From Kamptonema formosum PCC 10802 (GTDB lineage: Bacteria > Cyanobacteriota > Cyanobacteriia > Cyanobacteriales > Oscillatoriaceae), in NCBI RefSeq assembly GCF_000332335.1, contig NZ_KB235948.1, forward strand, positions 2,365,996-2,429,995: 64,000 nucleotides of DNA, read 5' to 3'. Of the stretch, positions 8,626 through 18,639 are shown in pieces. The notes under the pieces are model-generated. The model ran no database searches. It saw only the letters and a program-made list of their open reading frames with translations, and was not told where the DNA came from. Made by a program: the position numbers and the translations under genes. The stretch's first letter is position 1. Every line of letters begins with the position of its first letter.

Positions 8626-11388
8626 CTAGCCGCGATTTGGCTGCCGCAGGGGAATTTCAATGACAAACTCCGCTCCCTTCCCCGGCGCAGAAACGCACCG
8701 CAAACTGCCGCCGTGTTTTTCCACAACAATTTCGTAACTAATCGCCAGCCCCAGACCGGTGCCCTTGCCGGCAGGTTTAGTGGTAAAGAAGGGGTTAAAC
8801 AGGTTATTCGTGACTAATTCAGTCATGCCCGAACCGCTGTCGGCTATCGAAATCCGAGCGAATTGGGCATGGTTCACCGGGCATGGGGCATGGAGAACTG
8901 GGGATTTTTCTGCGTCTCGATGCGCGCTTCCCAGTCCCCCATTTGCCACTTCGGTGCGAATGGTGATAGTGCTGGGGCTGGCTTTAATTTCCGAGGCGGA
9001 GCGCTGCTCGTTCCACTCATCCAAAGCATCTATGGCATTAGACAGGATATTCATAAACACCTGGTTCATCTGACCGGCATAGCACTCCACCTTAGGCAAG
9101 TTGCCATAATCTTTAACAACTTGAATGCCGGAGTGTTCCGGTTTGGCTTTCAAGCGGTTTTGCAAGATCAGCAGCGTACTGTCAATGCCTTCATGAAGGT
9201 CCACCTCTTTCATATCCGCTTCATCCAGCCGCGAGAAGTTCCGCAGCGACAGAACAATATCGCGGATGCGATCTGCTCCCAGCTTCATAGAAGACAGCAG
9301 TTTTGGCAAGTCTTCCATAAGAAACTCCAAGTCAATCGCTTCCCTTTCCTGCTGAATTTCTGGTGCCGGCTCGGGATAAATTTCCTGGTACAGTTCCAGC
9401 AGTCTCAAGATGTCTTCGGTGTAGTCTTTTGCGTGAGTGAGGTTGCCAAAAATAAAGTTTACCGGGTTGTTAATTTCGTGAGCGACACCGGCAACCAGCT
9501 GCCCCAGAGAAGACATTTTCTCGCTCTGAATCAGCCTCGACTGGGTGCGCTGCAGTTCCAGCAAAGCCTCTTCGAGTTCCTGTCGCGCCTCCCGCTCGCG
9601 GGCCAGGCTCAGAGCCCGCTCCTCTTCCGCCCGCTTCTGGCCGTCAATGTCGGTGCAGGTGCCAAACCACCTGACAATCTGCCCTTCCCTGTCGCGGATG
9701 GGCAGCGCCCGACCGAGGTGCCAGCGATACTGTCCGTCCGCTCGCTTCAAGCGGTATTCGATTTGGTAAATCTCCCCCGTCCGCAAAGCTTGCGTCCAGA
9801 GGTCGAAGCACCGCTCGCTGTCCTCAGGGTGGAGTATCGACTGCCACCCCCAGCTCTCGCTTTGTTCCAGAGTCATGCCGGTGTAGTCAACCCAGCGCTG
9901 GTTGCAGTAGTCCAGATAGCCGTCCGGCAGGCTGCTCCACACCAGTTGCGGGATGGTTTCGGCGAGTGTGCGATAGCGCTGCTCGCTGGCTTCAGCAGAA
10001 GCGCGGGTGGCTTGTTCGAGCGCCAGCAGTTGGGCGCGTTCTGCCTCTGCCTGTTTGCGCGCGCTGATATCGCTGTTGATTTCCAAAAAGGCGCAAGGCT
10101 CGCCGGTTTCATCGCGCTGCAGCGTCCACCGGCTGCCCATTAGGATCTGGGCCCCATCCCGTTTGGTGTGAGTCAGCTCTCCCTCCCAGCGCCCCTGATG
10201 CCGGCACAGCTCCAGGACTTCCTCCAAGGGCTGCGGAAAGACAGTTTGCAAAAAGGTGTGGATGTATTTGCCGGTGACTTCTTCTTTCTTCCAGCCGTAA
10301 AGCCTTTCTGCGCCTTGATTCCAATAGGCGATCCGGTCGTCGAGAGTCCGAATCACAATGGCGTCACTGGCGAGGTCAATTATCTCCAGATGTTGGCGCA
10401 GGGCTGCCTCCGCCTCTTTGCGCTCGCTGATTTCGCGGTTTAAGGCAGCGTTGATCGCTCCCACCTCTTGCGCCCTTGCTTTTGCGCAAAGCGCCTGACG
10501 CAGGGCAAAGGTGAGGCACAAGGAGACTAGCAAGCCGGCAGCCAGCACCAATTCCGGCACCGGCGACTGTTGGGATGCCAGCAGCTCCGCACTGGGCCAG
10601 ACGCGCACCCGCAACGTGATCCCATCCAGGGGGAACGATGTTTCCTCACCTGTGCCCGATGCGTTCTGCGGACTGTCGGAGTCGCGGCTGAATATTTTCG
10701 TTTGCCCCTCAAACACGCTCAGCCCGTATCCGGCGACAGTCTCGTCGCTCAAGATGGTTTGGAACAATCCCTCGGTGCGAAAGGACGCGAAGAGAAACCC
10801 GTCGAAGCTCCCTTTGTAGTACACGGGGATATAGACCCACAACTCTCTGCTGCCTTGTTCTGAAAGGGAGGGAACGGCGATCATATCCTTCCACTTGCCG
10901 GACTTGGGGGGTAATGCCTGCCGGTGCGACTCCGCCTCCGGGGCGACAATTCCAGGTCGTGAAACTGTCCAGCGGGGCTGTAACGAGGGCGCGAGCCACT
11001 GCACGGTTTGGCAGTTCGGGTAGAAATCGATGTACACTTCCGCACCGATTTTCCCCTGCCCCATCGTCGGCTGCCCCCGCTTCTCCCAGCGCTCGGCCAT
11101 CTGCTGCAGCCCCCCAATGCGGGTGGCAAGCTGCCCTTGCACTTCGTTTCTGATCGCCTCGGTGGCTAACTTCACCTTGCCCTCAATCTGTGTGCGCTCC
11201 TGGAAGCTCGCTGCCTGCCAGAGCCCTAGGGTGGCCAGGAGGGCGCAGCCCCCCACTAGCAGCGGGGTAGCTCCCAGAACCCCTGGCAGCCGGCTCGTGC
11301 CGGTGCCCCCCCACTTCCCCCATCCCCAAGATATCTTCTCTGTTTTCATAGCCCGCTCAAGTCTGACGCCGTAGGACGATCTTGCCAC
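8626..11388 (-). CDS. Membrane-bound CHASE-PAS-PAS histidine kinase
   Basis: This 920-residue sensor has two membrane segments (about 34-59 and 278-299) flanking an extracytoplasmic region of about 210 residues. That region resembles a CHASE domain, beginning with a long helix after the first segment. Two PAS domains follow (about 325-445 and 465-590), then a coiled coil, the phospho-acceptor in GVAHEINNP at about 640, and an ATPase domain ([25 protein letters not shown]). The start could also be the Met at residue 14. An insertion of repeat origin (nt about 8866-8950) lies in the ATPase domain at the same place as in its neighbours. It probably senses an external small molecule; the partner regulator is not adjacent. 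Confidence 0.9.
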   Translation of the reverse strand: MARSSYGVRLERAMKTEKISWGWGKWGGTGTSRLPGVLGATPLLVGGCALLATLGLWQAASFQERTQIEGKVKLATEAIRNEVQGQLATRIGGLQQMAERWEKRGQPTMGQGKIGAEVYIDFYPNCQTVQWLAPSLQPRWTVSRPGIVAPEAESHRQALPPKSGKWKDMIAVPSLSEQGSRELWVYIPVYYKGSFDGFLFASFRTEGLFQTILSDETVAGYGLSVFEGQTKIFSRDSDSPQNASGTGEETSFPLDGITLRVRVWPSAELLASQQSPVPELVLAAGLLVSLCLTFALRQALCAKARAQEVGAINAALNREISERKEAEAALRQHLEIIDLASDAIVIRTLDDRIAYWNQGAERLYGWKKEEVTGKYIHTFLQTVFPQPLEEVLELCRHQGRWEGELTHTKRDGAQILMGSRWTLQRDETGEPCAFLEINSDISARKQAEAERAQLLALEQATRASAEASEQRYRTLAETIPQLVWSSLPDGYLDYCNQRWVDYTGMTLEQSESWGWQSILHPEDSERCFDLWTQALRTGEIYQIEYRLKRADGQYRWHLGRALPIRDREGQIVRWFGTCTDIDGQKRAEEERALSLAREREARQELEEALLELQRTQSRLIQSEKMSSLGQLVAGVAHEINNPVNFIFGNLTHAKDYTEDILRLLELYQEIYPEPAPEIQQEREAIDLEFLMEDLPKLLSSMKLGADRIRDIVLSLRNFSRLDEADMKEVDLHEGIDSTLLILQNRLKAKPEHSGIQVVKDYGNLPKVECYAGQMNQVFMNILSNAIDALDEWNEQRSASEIKASPSTITIRTEVANGGLGSAHRDAEKSPVLHAPCPVNHAQFARISIADSGSGMTELVTNNLFNPFFTTKPAGKGTGLGLAISYEIVVEKHGGSLRCVSAPGKGAEFVIEIPLRQPNRG

Positions 11389-11968
11389 AGTTGCCAGATA
11401 GTGCGGGCAACAACCGGCAAATTATTAATATTTTATTACAAAAAGTGCTAAATGTGTTTTGCTATGGTATAATGCGGCAATACAGAGGCGGAGATATTTT
11501 CAGTGAGTATTCACACTTACCCGAATTAAGCAAATTATTGCTGAACCCACGGCTCCTCCGCAGAAGCCGTGCGCATTGCCAGAGGGAACGCACCCAAAAA
11601 GCGCCACGGGTAGGGCAAGTGAGCGCGGTTGAGCAACCGCAAATTCTACAGGTGTGGCGTCCGTAAATTCACTTAAGTCCGGCCTCCGCAAATTCCGCAG
11701 ATAAATCGGAGAAAGCAGGTTTCTTTTGGCTTCCCCCACGCAGAATTGGCCTGGACGGGAAGCGAAACCCTGGAGGCTCTGCCTGCTTTTTTCAATACGC
11801 ATATTAAAAGCGTAACAGCTTACTTCCTATTGAGGATGCCCCCAACGCTAAAAACAATCTAACCCTTTAACAGAACTAAACATTAATTTGTGCAAAAAAC
11901 GTGCGAGGGAACCGCCGGGGATGCCGGCGCGGGAGGAGGAGGAGGGCTTTCAGGCAAGTCCGAGACGG
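11389..11968. other. Intergenic stretch, no gene recognised
   Basis: This is a 580-bp gap between two kinase genes on the same strand. The only structures are GC-rich inverted pieces around 11545-11570 and short imperfect repeats of the CCGCAAATTC type (11636-11700). An AT-rich patch at 11415-11475 is upstream of the CHASE kinase and could hold its promoter. No RNA gene was recognised. Confidence 0.45.
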
Positions 11969-14887
11969 CTAACCGCCCAAGGGAAGTGCCGGCGCGCGCG
12001 CTGGCAGCCCTTGCTGGCGAATGGGAATTTCAATGACAAACTCCGTCCCCTGTCCCCGTGCGGAGAGGCAGGTCAGCTTGCCCTTGTGTTTGTCCACCAC
12101 AATCTGGTAACTAATGGACAGCCCCAGACCCGTACCTTTCCCCACCGGCTTAGTGGTAAAGAACGGGTCAAATAGCCGGCGGCGCACATCCTCTGTCATC
12201 CCCGGACCGCTGTCAGAAATCGAAATCCGAACGAATTGGGAATTGGGCATGGGGTATGAAGCGCAGGGCGCAGAGGATTCTTCTCCCCGATGCCCGGTGC
12301 CCCATTCCCCATGCCCCACCTCGGTGCGAATTGTAATCGTGCGAGGCGCAGTTTGAGTTTCCAGCACATCAATTGCATTCGTCAGGATATTCATAAACAC
12401 CTGATTCAGCTCACCGCCACAGCACTCCACCTCAGGCAGATTGCCATACGCCTTAATCACCTCAATTCCCGAATTCCCCGCCTTGCTTTTCAGCCGGTGC
12501 TGCAAAATCAGCAGAGTATTCTCAATTCCCTCGTGAATGTCCACCGGCTTGTACTTCGCTTCGTCATGGCGGGAGAAATTGCGCAGCGACAGAATAATCT
12601 CCCGGATGCGCGTAGCGCCGGCATGCATCGACTTCAGGAGTTTGGGCAAATCTTCCCTGACGAAATCAAGATCGAGTTCCTCAGAACGGGCGGAGATTTC
12701 CGCCGGCGGGTGCGGGCAGTGCTGCTGGTAGAGATTCACCAACTCCAGCAACTCTTGAATATACTGACTCGCGTAAATGAGATTGCCATAAATGAAATTC
12801 ACCGGGTTATTAATTTCGTGAGCCAAACCGGCAACCAGCTGGCCGAGAGAAGACATTTTTTCCGTCTGGATCAGTTGGGTTTGGGTGCTTTGCAGCTGCC
12901 GCAGAGCGATTTCCAGCTGAGTCGCTTGCTGCTGCAGGGACGCGATTAACTGCGTCTTTTCCGCCTCTGACTGCCGCAAAGCTTCCTCTTTGAGCACCCG
13001 GTCAGTGATATCTTCCGAAGTCAGCAGGATTCCCACAACATTCCCCTCTCCGGAGTGGAGGGGGATTCTGTTCTTGTCCAGCCAAACTTGCTGGCCACCG
13101 GCTTGCATTTGCGATTCGATGACGTGATATTCCGGCGCATCCGCCTCCATGACTCGCCGGTCGCACTGGCGGAAATAAGCGGCCTGATCCGGCTCCCACC
13201 CCAAATCCCAGTCCGTCTTGCCAGCGATATCCTCTGGAGAGCGCAGCCCCGCAGCGCGGGCGAAATTGCGGTTGCACCCGAGATACGCCGAATCGCGATC
13301 CTTCCAGGCAATCAGCTGCGGGATATTGTCCATCACCAGCTGGAGCATTTCTTGGGAGTTGCGCAGCTGCTCCTCAATGCGCTTGCGCTCAGCAATCTCG
13401 CTGTGCAGCTGGGCGATCGCGTGCCTGAACGCCGCTGTCCGCGCCTCCACCTTAATTTCGAGCTCTTCATTCGCCTGCTTGAGCGCCTCCTGCGCCCGCC
13501 TGCGCTCGGTGACGTCCCGGACTGTACCGATCATGCGCACCGGCATTCCAGAGGCGTCGCGCACCACTTCCCCATTGCTGAGAATCCAGCGGCTGCTGCC
13601 ATCGGGCCAGACAATGCGGGTTTCGATATTGTACTCTTCCCCCGCCTCAACGGCCATTGCGAAAGCCAGCATGGCGCGGCTGCGGTCCGAGGGGTGGACG
13701 AGGTTGAGATAGGCGAAGTAGGTGCCCGGCAACTCGCCTGCAGGCAAGCCAAACAGGGATTTGGCCCCCTCAGACCAAGTCATGTCGCCGGTGACAATGT
13801 CCCACTCCCACACACTCATGCGAGCCGCCGCCAGAGCCAGCTGCAGCCGCGCCTTTACAGAGGTGAGATGTTCCGTCTCCACCCGCAGCGCCTCCTGCGC
13901 TCGCACGCGAGCGGTGATGTCCTGAATCAGCGCCACGAAGTAATCGGCAGATCCGTCCGCCTTGCGGACGCACTGCGCCCCGATGCTGGCGTGGATAACC
14001 TGGCCATCTTTGCGGACAAACCGCTTCTCCAGGGAATAGCCATCAATCTCGCCGGCTAAAACCCGGTTGAACTGGGCCACATCCGCATCCAGATCCTCTG
14101 GATGCGTTAGCTCCACCCAAGTCATTTGTAACAGTTCTGGCCGGGAATAGCCCAAAATCTCGCACAGAGCGTCGTTGACTTCCAGCCAGCCAGAGTCTGG
14201 CTTGGCGATCGCCACGCCGATCAGCGACAGCTCGAAATACTTCCGGAATCGCTCCCCTGAAGAGCTTCTCGCCGCCTCCGCCTGTTTGCGCAAGCGTATC
14301 TCCTGTTTGAGCCGGGCGATGGTGCGCGTCAGCTTTGCCGTCCGTTTCTCCAGCAGTTTTTCTAACTCGCCGCGCCCCTTGTGCCCAACCAGCAGGCTGC
14401 CGGTGCTCTCACTCGGGGTGCCATCACTAGCTTGCGGCACCGGCTCAAAAGCGCTCTCCCGCACCGCTGCGTAAATCAGCTCCTCTTCCGGCACAGCTGC
14501 CGCATTCCACAGCAGCCTTTTGTAGGAGCCGTCAGCGCAGCGGTAGCGATTTTCAAAGGAAATTGTCTCCTCCGTGCCTGCCGCCAGTTTTTCTAGGGCC
14601 GCTGCGGTGGATTCTCGGTCTTCCGGATGCGCGAATTCAATCAGCGGTTTGAGCAGCAACTCGGAGCTGCTGAGCGACAGCGTTTTTTCCCACATCGGGT
14701 TGAGGCGCTTGAAATCGCCGCCGAACCCGGCCACACACAGCATCTCCTGCGACAGGCTGAAGAAGCGATCTGGCTGGGCTGCGCGATTTTGACGCTGATT
14801 CCTTCCATTTTTTAGTGCTTGGATTGCCATATTCTCCTTGCTTTTTAATTTGCCCGAATCCCCTGCGCCTTGGAACGCAACACCCAC
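11969..14887 (-). CDS. Multi-PAS sensor histidine kinase (972 aa)
   Basis: This is a soluble kinase with about four PAS domains: 41-150, 205-330, 345-455 and 515-635, with coiled coils between them. The histidine is in GLAHEINNP at about residue 690. The group-typical [10 protein letters not shown] and LRNFSRHDE helices, the N box [16 protein letters not shown] and GTGLGLSIS follow. A repeat-derived insertion (nt about 12237-12322) separates two strands of the ATPase domain. The gene is similar in its last 300 residues to the two downstream kinases and to the one at 56115, so all four are paralogues. There is no receiver domain and the signal is unknown. Confidence 0.9.
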   Translation of the reverse strand: MGVAFQGAGDSGKLKSKENMAIQALKNGRNQRQNRAAQPDRFFSLSQEMLCVAGFGGDFKRLNPMWEKTLSLSSSELLLKPLIEFAHPEDRESTAAALEKLAAGTEETISFENRYRCADGSYKRLLWNAAAVPEEELIYAAVRESAFEPVPQASDGTPSESTGSLLVGHKGRGELEKLLEKRTAKLTRTIARLKQEIRLRKQAEAARSSSGERFRKYFELSLIGVAIAKPDSGWLEVNDALCEILGYSRPELLQMTWVELTHPEDLDADVAQFNRVLAGEIDGYSLEKRFVRKDGQVIHASIGAQCVRKADGSADYFVALIQDITARVRAQEALRVETEHLTSVKARLQLALAAARMSVWEWDIVTGDMTWSEGAKSLFGLPAGELPGTYFAYLNLVHPSDRSRAMLAFAMAVEAGEEYNIETRIVWPDGSSRWILSNGEVVRDASGMPVRMIGTVRDVTERRRAQEALKQANEELEIKVEARTAAFRHAIAQLHSEIAERKRIEEQLRNSQEMLQLVMDNIPQLIAWKDRDSAYLGCNRNFARAAGLRSPEDIAGKTDWDLGWEPDQAAYFRQCDRRVMEADAPEYHVIESQMQAGGQQVWLDKNRIPLHSGEGNVVGILLTSEDITDRVLKEEALRQSEAEKTQLIASLQQQATQLEIALRQLQSTQTQLIQTEKMSSLGQLVAGLAHEINNPVNFIYGNLIYASQYIQELLELVNLYQQHCPHPPAEISARSEELDLDFVREDLPKLLKSMHAGATRIREIILSLRNFSRHDEAKYKPVDIHEGIENTLLILQHRLKSKAGNSGIEVIKAYGNLPEVECCGGELNQVFMNILTNAIDVLETQTAPRTITIRTEVGHGEWGTGHRGEESSAPCASYPMPNSQFVRISISDSGPGMTEDVRRRLFDPFFTTKPVGKGTGLGLSISYQIVVDKHKGKLTCLSARGQGTEFVIEIPIRQQGLPARAPALPLGG

Positions 14888-15864
14888 TCACTTTCAAAAA
14901 AATTGGATTTTTATTCCGAATAGATTTGTTTAATCTTCTTTTCTCTTTCTGGCAGTTGACCTGCCCTTTTTCACCCTGTGATGGCTCATCTTAATACACC
15001 TTAACAGATCCCAGTCACCTGCGCACCTCAGTGGCGCGTAAAAAATCGCGAAAAATCGCGAAAAATCCCGATTCAGAAGCGCTGCAGGCTGCAGCGCGAG
15101 TCCTATAAACTCATGAGAATTCCCTCCCTCACTCAACCCAAAATTATTTTCTCACCCCCTACCCCCATCCCTGCCGGCGGCACCCTCTCTGGCCTTCAGG
15201 GACTCGAAATCGCCAACTGAACACCCTGATGCTAGAACCGCGCCTCACTTCACCGCCATAGAGTTCCCCCAGCAATGGACAGCCCCCCACCCCCCCATTG
15301 CCGGCTGCCTCTCCCCCACGCCCTAGCGCTTGCCCCAGCCACCCTTCCCCTCCGGAATGGGAGCGCCTGCTGGCTGCCGCGCTGATTGGCCACCTTTACT
15401 GAATCCCATCATTTTTGTTTGATTCCTCATTCTTAGAGTCAAGATTGCGTAAGCTCCGAGAAAAATTAAATAAATATTAATCAGACGTAAAAGCTCATAG
15501 CCAGGGGCGGGGCGGCTTTCTCTGAGCGGGAAAGAATAGCACCTTGATTGTGAGGCGGGGGGAGCGGGTTGGGCTTTAGCCCAACTGCAAACAATGCCTG
15601 AGGGATTGAGACGCACCCGTTTGCTGCCGTACCGCTCTGGGGGAGAGGGGTGAGCGCTTTACTATGTTTGTATTATTGTTGATTTTTGATACCTTTTGTC
15701 AGGAGGCATTTAAAAATTCTTAATGTATAGCATTTAAAAAATTGCGAGGCCGGCTTTCTCAGCACGCCGGCTCGCCTATTGGGCGGCAGGCACTGCGGCG
15801 GGGCCGCCGGTGAGGTATCCTGAAGAAAACGGCCACTCACCCTCGAATACCCACACTGCCAACG
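14888..15864. other. 977-bp intergenic region between a kinase gene and chlD
   Basis: No gene recognised. It holds a triple repeat of AAAAATCGCG type at 15038-15068, C-rich low-complexity sequence at 15150-15320, and one copy of the GTTGGGCTTTAGCCCAAC palindrome at 15568-15592. An AT-rich tract at 15660-15740 precedes chlD and may hold its promoter. Confidence 0.5.
15568..15592 (+). repeat. Single copy of the GTTGGGCTTTAGCCCAAC palindrome
   Basis: An isolated member of the repeat family that forms the arrays at 25745 and 63583, followed by the same CTGCAAAC-type tail. Other single copies are at 18111-18137, 32876-32900 and about 32971-33000. Confidence 0.8.
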
Positions 15865-17952
15865 ATGCCCGCACCTGTTAGCGCGTCCACCACTGCATTT
15901 CCCCTGATCGCTGTTGTCGGTCAAGAAGCCATCAAACAAGCCCTGCTGCTGTCAGCGGTCGATCCGGGACTGGGAGGGGTGGCCATTTCCGGTCGTCGCG
16001 GCACCGCGAAATCCGTCATGGCACGCGCCGTGCACGCCTTACTGCCACCGATTGAAATTGTCAAGGGGTCTGTCAGCAACTGCGACCCCAACAAGCCCGA
16101 AGAGTGGGACGATTACACCCGCGCCCTCTACTGTCCGGACGAGAAATCAGAGGTTCCCACCGCCGGTGAGGTCCCCACGGAAGTCATCCCCGCACCCTTC
16201 GTGCAAATCCCCCTGGGCGTAACAGAAGACCGGCTCCTGGGTTCTGTGGATGTCGAGCAATCCGTCAGACGGGGCGAAACCATCTTCCAGCCCGGGCTGC
16301 TGGCAGCGGCGCACCGGGGCGTCCTCTACGTCGATGAAATAAACCTGCTCGACGACAACATCGCCAACCTGCTGCTGTCCGCACTCACAGAAGGGCGCAA
16401 CCCGATCGAGCGCGAGGGCATCAGCTTCCAGCACCCCTGCAAACCCCTGCTGATCGCCACCTACAACCCCGAAGAAGGCCCGCTGCGGGAGCACTTGCTC
16501 GACCGGATTGCCATTGCCCTCTCCGCTGACGGCGTGCTGGGAATGGACGACCGGGTGCGAGCCGTGGAGCAAGCCCTCTCCTACGCCAGCTCCCCCCAAA
16601 CCTTCCTCGAACAGTACGCCGAAGACACCGACACCCTCAAAACCCAGGTAATCCTGGCGCGGGAGTGGCTCAAGGAAGTCCGCATCACCGGCGAGCAAAT
16701 CGCCTATCTCGTCGAAGAAGCCATTCGGGGAGGCGTCCAGGGACACCGCGCCGAACTGTTCGCCGTCCGCGTGGCCAAGGCAGCGGCAGCCCTGGAAGGG
16801 CGCACCGCCGTCAGCGCCGAGGATTTGCGCCGCGCTGTAGAGCTCGTTATCGTCCCCCGCGCCACCATTGTCCAGACGCCCCCCGAACAGCAGCCGCCGC
16901 CACCGCCGCCGCCACCGCCACCCCAGGATGACTCTGAGCAAGAGCAAGAGGAAGAGGAAGACAAAGAAAACCCCGAACCCCCGGAGGAACAGCAGGCGAC
17001 TGTGCCGGAAGAGTTTCTTTTTGACCCGGAAGGGGTGCTTCTCGACGACTCCGTGCTCTACTTCGCGCAAATGGCCAGCCGGCGGGGCAAGTCCGGCAGC
17101 CGCAGCGTGATTTTCTCCGACGATCGGGGGCGCTACGTCAAGCCGGTGCTGCCCAAAGGTAAAGTGCGGCGAATTGCAGTGGATGCCACCCTGAGGGCGG
17201 CTGCGCCTTACCAAAAAGCCCGGCGCGAGAGACTCGCTCGCGAAACCGCAGAAATATCCCCAAATCCCCAAATCCCGGCACCCCCTCCCCGCCGGCGCGT
17301 TTTCGTCGAAGAAGGTGATGTCCGCGCCAAGCGTCTGGCCAGAAAAGCCGGTGCCCTAGTCGTGTTTGTGGTGGACGCCTCGGGCTCGATGGCGCTCAAC
17401 CGCATGCAGTCCGCGAAGGGTGCGGTGATGCAGCTGCTGCAGGAAGCGTATCAAAGCCGCGACCAAGTGGCCCTGATTCCCTTCCGGGGCGAGCAAGCGG
17501 ATGTGCTGCTGCCCCCCACTCGTTCCATCACCACCGCGCGCCGGCGTCTGGAACGGCTCCCCTGCGGCGGGGGCTCGCCTCTGGCCCACGGGCTGACTCA
17601 GGCGGTGCGCGTGGGTGTCAATGCCCAGCAGTCTGGGGATATTGGCCAGGTGGTGATTGTGGCGATTACCGACGGGCGGGGGAATATTCCCCTGGCGCGC
17701 TCTCTGGGCGAGCCGGTTGTGGATGGCGAAAAGCCGGATATTAAGGGGGAATTGCTGGAAATTGCCGCGAAGATTCGGGCGCTGGGTGTTCAGCTGCTGG
17801 TGATCGATACGGAGAATAAGTTTATTTCCACCGGCTTTGCCAAGGAACTGGCCAAAACTGCCGGTGGGAAATATTATCATTTGCCCAAGGCGACAGACCA
17901 GGCGATTGCGGCAATGGCCAAGGACGCGATTGCCGGTATGAAATCCCGGTAG
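15865..17952 (+). CDS. chlD: Magnesium chelatase subunit D
   Basis: ChlD works with ChlI and ChlH to insert Mg2+ into protoporphyrin IX, the first committed step of chlorophyll synthesis. The 695-residue product has the family layout. The N-terminal AAA+ domain has GRRGTAKS at about 47-54. A proline run and then an acidic stretch (about 333-375) form the linker. A C-terminal von Willebrand A domain has the MIDAS motif DASGSMA at about 504. Length fits cyanobacterial ChlD. A short insert before the VWA domain ([12 protein letters not shown]) looks derived from the simple repeat AATCCCCAAATCC. The gene stands alone, with repeat-rich DNA on both sides. Confidence 0.95.
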   Translation: MPAPVSASTTAFPLIAVVGQEAIKQALLLSAVDPGLGGVAISGRRGTAKSVMARAVHALLPPIEIVKGSVSNCDPNKPEEWDDYTRALYCPDEKSEVPTAGEVPTEVIPAPFVQIPLGVTEDRLLGSVDVEQSVRRGETIFQPGLLAAAHRGVLYVDEINLLDDNIANLLLSALTEGRNPIEREGISFQHPCKPLLIATYNPEEGPLREHLLDRIAIALSADGVLGMDDRVRAVEQALSYASSPQTFLEQYAEDTDTLKTQVILAREWLKEVRITGEQIAYLVEEAIRGGVQGHRAELFAVRVAKAAAALEGRTAVSAEDLRRAVELVIVPRATIVQTPPEQQPPPPPPPPPPQDDSEQEQEEEEDKENPEPPEEQQATVPEEFLFDPEGVLLDDSVLYFAQMASRRGKSGSRSVIFSDDRGRYVKPVLPKGKVRRIAVDATLRAAAPYQKARRERLARETAEISPNPQIPAPPPRRRVFVEEGDVRAKRLARKAGALVVFVVDASGSMALNRMQSAKGAVMQLLQEAYQSRDQVALIPFRGEQADVLLPPTRSITTARRRLERLPCGGGSPLAHGLTQAVRVGVNAQQSGDIGQVVIVAITDGRGNIPLARSLGEPVVDGEKPDIKGELLEIAAKIRALGVQLLVIDTENKFISTGFAKELAKTAGGKYYHLPKATDQAIAAMAKDAIAGMKSR

Positions 17953-18235
17953 GCACCTGGCCCAACAGCTAGAAACCCGGTTTCTTTGGGAAAGCTGTCA
18001 GCGTTACCCCTCACCCCCCAACCCCCTCTCCCACAAGGGGAGAGGGGGAGAATCCCCTCGTTCCCAGGCGGAGCCTGGGAACGCGCATCGGGAGGCTCTG
18101 ACTTGAAAAGGTTCGTAGTTGGGCTTTAGCCCTACTGGATCGTCCGCCGCCCTTGCGAATTTTCATTGGTGGTGGTGTGCGCAGATCGTCGCGACTGCCT
18201 CCCCTGCCGGACAAGCAGCATTATTATTTTATCTT

Positions 18236-18300
18236 ATCCGGAAGAAAGCATATATACAAAAACCGTCTAAAGTCGGGGTTTTGTGAAAATCATTTAATCG
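18236..18300. repeat. 65-bp direct repeat, copy 1
   Basis: It begins ATCCGGAAGAAAGCATATAT and ends AAAATCATTTAATCG. The second copy is at 18439-18503, 203 bp downstream in the same orientation, with a few substitutions in the middle (around GTCTAAAGTC versus GTCTAAACTC). Confidence 0.85.
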
Positions 18301-18438
18301 TAAGTTATCTCATTTAGTGTCCGGTGGACGAAAAATGGCCGCGAACTGGGGCTGATGGCCACCGGCAGGGGGCAATTGGGCCCCGAAAAGCAGACTGGCC
18401 GCACCGCTGCGGGGGCGAATTAGGGCAAATTTTGCAAT

Positions 18439-18503
18439 ATCCGGAAGAAAGCATATATACAAAACCGGTCTAAACTCGAGTATTTGTGAAAATCATTTAA
18501 TCG
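18439..18503. repeat. 65-bp direct repeat, copy 2
   Basis: Near-identical to 18236-18300. The two copies enclose about 138 bp of GC-rich DNA with GCC/GGC inverted stretches. No gene is visible between or next to them; the nearest is the oxidoreductase stop at 18640. Confidence 0.85.
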
Positions 18504-18523
18504 GAAAATATATCAGTGACGCC

Positions 18524-18557
18524 AGAAACCCGGTTTCTTAAAGAAACCGGGTTTTTC
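18524..18557. repeat. AGAAACCCGG hairpin repeat
   Basis: Two inverted arms, AGAAACCCGGTTTCTT and AAGAAACCGGGTTT, meet head to head. Full or nearly full copies are also at 19879-19910, 21127-21159, 26395-26427, 28045-28077 (degenerate), 48804-48835, 52275-52307, 59075-59107 and 60965-60997. Single arms are at 17971, 29986 and 53165. Confidence 0.9.
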
Positions 18558-18639
18558 ACGTCTTCCGGGGGAGGGGGGACAGGCGGGACGCCTGTCCTAC
18601 GCCTTCCGGGGGGGAGGGGGGAGGGGCGGGACGCCTGTC

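Larger units (their letters stand above)
17953..18639. other. Repeat-rich intergenic region after chlD
   Basis: Several repeat families are packed here with no gene: one arm of AGAAACCCGGTTTCTT at 17971, a CCCTCTCCC/GGGAGAGGG hairpin at about 18019-18050, a GTTCCCAGGC/GCCTGGGAAC hairpin at about 18060-18082, a single GGGCTTTAGCCC copy at 18121, a pair of 65-bp direct repeats (18236 and 18439), a full AGAAACCCGG hairpin at 18524-18557, and two GGACAGGCG/CGCCTGTCC copies at about 18578-18645. Confidence 0.75.

Noticed and set aside
8863..10143. 426-residue + strand frame opposite the CHASE kinase
   Set aside because: Antisense shadow; no domain, and the kinase frame is well conserved.
14930..15136. 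Small - strand gene upstream of a kinase gene
   Set aside because: Overlaps AAAAATCGCG simple repeats and has no coding character.
16147..17271. 374-residue open frame on the - strand of chlD
   Set aside because: Antisense shadow; ChlD on the other strand is unmistakable.
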